This document shows, one piece after another, positions 14,235 to 17,160 of a stretch of 17,160 nucleotides of DNA. Origin of the DNA: an uncultured Bacteroidales bacterium. GTDB taxonomy: Bacteria > Bacteroidota > Bacteroidia > Bacteroidales > Paludibacteraceae. The position numbers were made by a program, and so were the translations under genes. The notes beneath the pieces were generated by a model, which saw nothing but the letters and a program-made list of their open reading frames with translations, was not told the DNA's origin and made no database searches. The stretch's first letter is position 1; the number at the start of each line of letters is the position of its first letter. The DNA is taken from positions 1 to 17,160 of the forward strand of contig CAKVBV010000052.1 of assembly GCA_934725535.1 (NCBI GenBank). The letters are read 5' to 3'.

Positions 14235-17160
14235 ATGAAAAAGATATATTCATTTCTCGCAGCAGCACTGCTATTGAGTGCTACTGCTTCGGCGCAAGTC
14301 GCCAAGGTCGGCACAACCAACTACACCGACATCGCTTCCGCTATTGCTGATTGGAAGAAAGTCGGTGGTGAGTTGCAGTTGTTGAGTGATGCTGCTTACA
14401 CTACGGCAAAAATTGATACGCTGACCAAAGATGCTACTCTTGACCTCAATGGCAAGACGCTGACATGGAACGCTAAGTTCGGCAGTCTGGAGAAGACAGG
14501 TACAATTCCGGCTCTTTTTGTCAAAAACGGTACGTTTACTATCAAGGCTTCGGCTGCCGATGATGCTACGCAAAAGGGTACGCTGGTGCTGAATGTGAGC
14601 CATAATAAGAGTACGAACCTGTGTGCTATCTTGGTGGGTATGACACAGACGACCACTGCGAAGTTGGTGGCTACCGATGGCGTAAATATCGTGGGTAACT
14701 TCGCCACGGCACCGACGTATTCTAAGTATAAAAACAATGCACCTTATACTCAGTCTGTTTTGACAAGTTCGATTATCTATCCGTACTATGGCGCGATGAA
14801 TATTGAAAACGCCAATATCCGAATGCAGGGCGAGTGCGGTATGGCATTGAATATCTACTCTAAGGCTGGTGATATTGTATGTACGAATAATACTATTACT
14901 TATGAAGCAGGTACACCGACTGTCTGCATCAGGGGCTGCTATGGCATCAGCAGTACCAAAACAGGCATTGTGTACGACAACAACCAAGTGGATCTCTCTG
15001 CTGCAACAGGTACATATATAAGCACCGGTCAATCTTATCCAATCATTGTGGGCGGACTGATACCCGGAACCAATGCTTCTATCAAGGGCAACAAAAGTAT
15101 CTACAAGGTAAATACGGCGCAGAAGAATACCTATAGTATATACGGTGGTTCGGCTGTTATGTCTGTCGAAGATGGCACATTCGTCGGAGCATTTCAAGCA
15201 AAAACCGGTACTTCTATTTCCGGGGGCAAGTTTACGCCCCAACCGGATGTCCGATATGTGGCTGCAAATCATTATTTTGAGAAGAAAGGAGAGTATTATG
15301 TTGTAGAGCAAGGAAAATCCTATGTGGTGCGTATCAATGACGTGGACTATCTGAATACCGATGATTGGGCTTCTGTTTGCTCACATAGTGCAGATGTGTA
15401 CACAACGGTAATTACTATTGCTCGTACGGATTTTACTATTCCTGAAGGAGTGTATGTTTATTTGAACTTTAAGAGTAGTAGTGATGCCCAGGATGTTTTT
15501 GCAGATGTTACAATTACCAATAAGGGTAATATGCGCCTTGGTAGTTGGTGGAAGAAAGGTTCTTTGGTGAATGATGGAACATTGGAGATATATGAGTATA
15601 TTAAACTGGGTGAGAATTCTACTTATCCGATGCATATTGTAAACAATGCTACGGGTAAATTATTCGTCAAGCCAAGCACTAGTACCACAGGGAGCACCAC
15701 TACATTCATGGACTATTTCACACTCACCAACAATGGCGGACAAGTGTCTGTATCTGCCGGTATCTTTACGGAGAAAGCCTTTGCTCAGATATATAAAGAG
15801 GGTGAGTACAATTATATAGCCAATGGCTACGTGCACCCGAAGTGGGCAAGCGACAAATGCTATCATATCCTATCCCCAGATGATGTGGTGGCAACGGTGA
15901 ATGGAGTGGAGTATAATGATTTGCAAGCGGCTATTATGGCTTCGTCTGCTGAAAATCCTGCTATACTGAAAAAAGACCTTACGCTGACATCCAAAATCGG
16001 TTTACAGAATGGTAAGGGTGAAAAAGTACTGGACCTCAATGGCAAAACGCTGACATTGGACTATTCTTCTCTTGGTTCAAAGCAGGAATTTATTACGGTA
16101 AGGAATACCAAATTTACTATTCAAGGCAAAGGCACTATCACCGGCAACGGCGACATACTTTTCTCTATGGGGGGATATAGCAAGGCTACCACCAACTATA
16201 CGGTATTGACCATAGGTGAGGAGGTTACTATTCGCCAAACAGATGGCTGGTATGCGATTGCTGCGATAAGTACATCTCTTTATCATGGTATAGTAGTGAA
16301 TTTCAATGGTAGAATAGAAGCCCAATGTGCGTTCCATGTAAATGGTCAGATAAAAGAAACGTCCGAGTCGGCTCCTACCTTCAATATCGGCAGTACGGCT
16401 ACGTTCGACTGCACGTCCTCATTGGCGTATGCCGCCGGTTATGCGCGTTGGACGTATGCAGGTAATGCTACCGTGGGCAATTTCGGTGTAGAGATTCGTG
16501 CGGGCGAGTTTACTATGAACAGTGGTTCGATTGTCAGCACCTCTACGGAGCCTGCCGATGACCAGTTCAACGGCAATGGCTCTACCTCTGAGGCGTGCGG
16601 TATTGCCGTGTGCCAACATGGTACGCAGTTGCCCATTTCGGTAACGATTGACGGTGGTGTGATAAAGGCATACACCCCTATCTACCAAGCTAACCCGCAG
16701 AACAACCCGCAGGAGGCGATAGACCAAGTGAGTGTAACGGTAAACAATGCCAAGGTATATTCTACCAGCAAAAACATCGTCTGGTCTGCCAACAGGAAGA
16801 TTACCCTCAACGGTGGTATCTACAATATGAACCCTTCTGCCTATGCAGCCGAAGGCAAGGTGGTAGTGGCAAACAAAGACGAGGCAACTAAAGCGGAGTA
16901 TCCTTGGACGATAGGAACCAAGGGTGCAGATGTTACCTTTGCTACCGAAGGAGCATGGAATGTGGCAGGCAACTGGTCAAACAGCACCAAGGCAACGGCA
17001 GCCACTTCTGCTACCATTGATGCGAATGTAACTATCGGCAGCGGCGTACGTGCCGAGGCTTATGGTATCAAGGTCAATACAGACAAGACCATCACGATAG
17101 AGAAGGGTGGTGTGCTCGTAGTGGGTAAAGACGGTATATCTGGCATCTCGGATACCACCC
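14235..17160 (+). CDS. Large secreted beta-helix protein, paralogue of the 8373 gene (3' end outside window)
   Basis: The frame is open from ATG 14235 to the window edge (975 codons plus one base). It has a signal peptide at 1-20 (MKKIYSFLAAALLLSATASA). Module I (about 21-360) begins VAKVGTTNYTDIASAIADW and contains LDLNGKTLTW. A linker with IPEGVYVYLNFKSS follows near 395-550. Module II starts near 551 (VATVNGVEYNDLQAAIM, then LDLNGKTLTL) and matches residues 24 onward of the 8373 protein, with identity rising strongly after about residue 745. The protein therefore has one extra beta-helix module compared with its paralogue. A domain of T9SS cargo type would be expected downstream but is not visible. 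The start is A-rich, 34 bases after the previous stop, so it is probably operonic. No catalytic motif was recognised; a surface adhesin-like role is inference only. Confidence 0.93.
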   Translation, partial: MKKIYSFLAAALLLSATASAQVAKVGTTNYTDIASAIADWKKVGGELQLLSDAAYTTAKIDTLTKDATLDLNGKTLTWNAKFGSLEKTGTIPALFVKNGTFTIKASAADDATQKGTLVLNVSHNKSTNLCAILVGMTQTTTAKLVATDGVNIVGNFATAPTYSKYKNNAPYTQSVLTSSIIYPYYGAMNIENANIRMQGECGMALNIYSKAGDIVCTNNTITYEAGTPTVCIRGCYGISSTKTGIVYDNNQVDLSAATGTYISTGQSYPIIVGGLIPGTNASIKGNKSIYKVNTAQKNTYSIYGGSAVMSVEDGTFVGAFQAKTGTSISGGKFTPQPDVRYVAANHYFEKKGEYYVVEQGKSYVVRINDVDYLNTDDWASVCSHSADVYTTVITIARTDFTIPEGVYVYLNFKSSSDAQDVFADVTITNKGNMRLGSWWKKGSLVNDGTLEIYEYIKLGENSTYPMHIVNNATGKLFVKPSTSTTGSTTTFMDYFTLTNNGGQVSVSAGIFTEKAFAQIYKEGEYNYIANGYVHPKWASDKCYHILSPDDVVATVNGVEYNDLQAAIMASSAENPAILKKDLTLTSKIGLQNGKGEKVLDLNGKTLTLDYSSLGSKQEFITVRNTKFTIQGKGTITGNGDILFSMGGYSKATTNYTVLTIGEEVTIRQTDGWYAIAAISTSLYHGIVVNFNGRIEAQCAFHVNGQIKETSESAPTFNIGSTATFDCTSSLAYAAGYARWTYAGNATVGNFGVEIRAGEFTMNSGSIVSTSTEPADDQFNGNGSTSEACGIAVCQHGTQLPISVTIDGGVIKAYTPIYQANPQNNPQEAIDQVSVTVNNAKVYSTSKNIVWSANRKITLNGGIYNMNPSAYAAEGKVVVANKDEATKAEYPWTIGTKGADVTFATEGAWNVAGNWSNSTKATAATSATIDANVTIGSGVRAEAYGIKVNTDKTITIEKGGVLVVGKDGISGISDTT
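16677..17160 (+). repeat. Cassette shared with the paralogue at 9243-9723
   Basis: This is the counterpart of 9243-9723, one codon longer near 16880-16900 (DEATKAE against GADAET at the protein level). It includes a perfect 77-bp match at 17084-17160 that reaches the window edge, so the true end of the shared segment is not visible. Both copies are in direct orientation about 7.4 kb apart. Confidence 0.85.

Noticed and set aside
14271..15311. 346-codon minus-strand frame
   Set aside because: It is a shadow of the second beta-helix gene, with no start context and Arg/Ile/Cys-rich composition without domains.

Overview
The window reads as an accessory, surface-protein-rich stretch of a Bacteroidota (Bacteroidales-like) chromosome, probably from a gut or oral type lineage that has a type IX secretion system. 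Three things point there. The promoters have the Bacteroidetes form TTTG-N20-TAnnTTTG, with four good or near-perfect examples. The secreted proteins carry N-terminal signal peptides followed by PCMD-like, cadherin-like or beta-helix domains, with a C-terminal tail of T9SS sorting-domain style. Two AAA ATPases of the DUF4143 type are present. The genus cannot be fixed from sequence reading alone.

Layout. Positions 1-5318 (minus) hold the first 1772 residues of a giant secreted protein: signal peptide, a PCMD-like domain, fifteen cadherin-like beta-sandwich repeats, a second PCMD-like domain, and a further repeat that runs off the window. It is easy to miss because a 1235-codon spurious frame lies exactly antisense to it. 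Positions 5319-6229 are a 911-base non-coding stretch with its promoter, several palindromes, an 11-bp-period array and dispersed repeats. Positions 6230-7435 (minus) encode the first ATPase-DUF4143 protein, flanked on both sides by the same repeats in the same order. Positions 8373-11003 (plus) encode a complete 876-residue secreted beta-helix protein with its own promoter and a strong hairpin terminator. Positions 11526-12854 (plus) encode a second, distantly related ATPase-DUF4143 protein; its predicted leader is a 90-bp element of three 33-bp units, and a second copy of that element lies 325 bp upstream. Positions 13260-17160 (plus) look like one transcription unit: a 39-residue Cys/Pro-rich peptide, a 249-residue secreted protein, and a large beta-helix protein that leaves the window.

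How the genes relate. The 8373 and 14235 genes are paralogues whose nucleotide identity climbs towards the 3' side of the shared part. Over 9243-9723 and 16677-17160 it is roughly 90% by hand count, ending in an identical 77-bp run, which suggests recent duplication or gene conversion. The 249-residue protein contains, as a stand-alone unit, the beta domain found near the C-terminus of the 8373 protein. The region therefore looks like a shuffled set of exported surface modules, separated by ATPase genes and dispersed repeats. The function of the exported proteins is unknown, and no defence, phage or conjugation genes were recognised.

The large non-coding gaps (5319-6229, 7436-8372, 11004-11525, 12855-13259) are filled mostly by dispersed and tandem repeats. 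No rRNA, tRNA, CRISPR array or transposase was seen.
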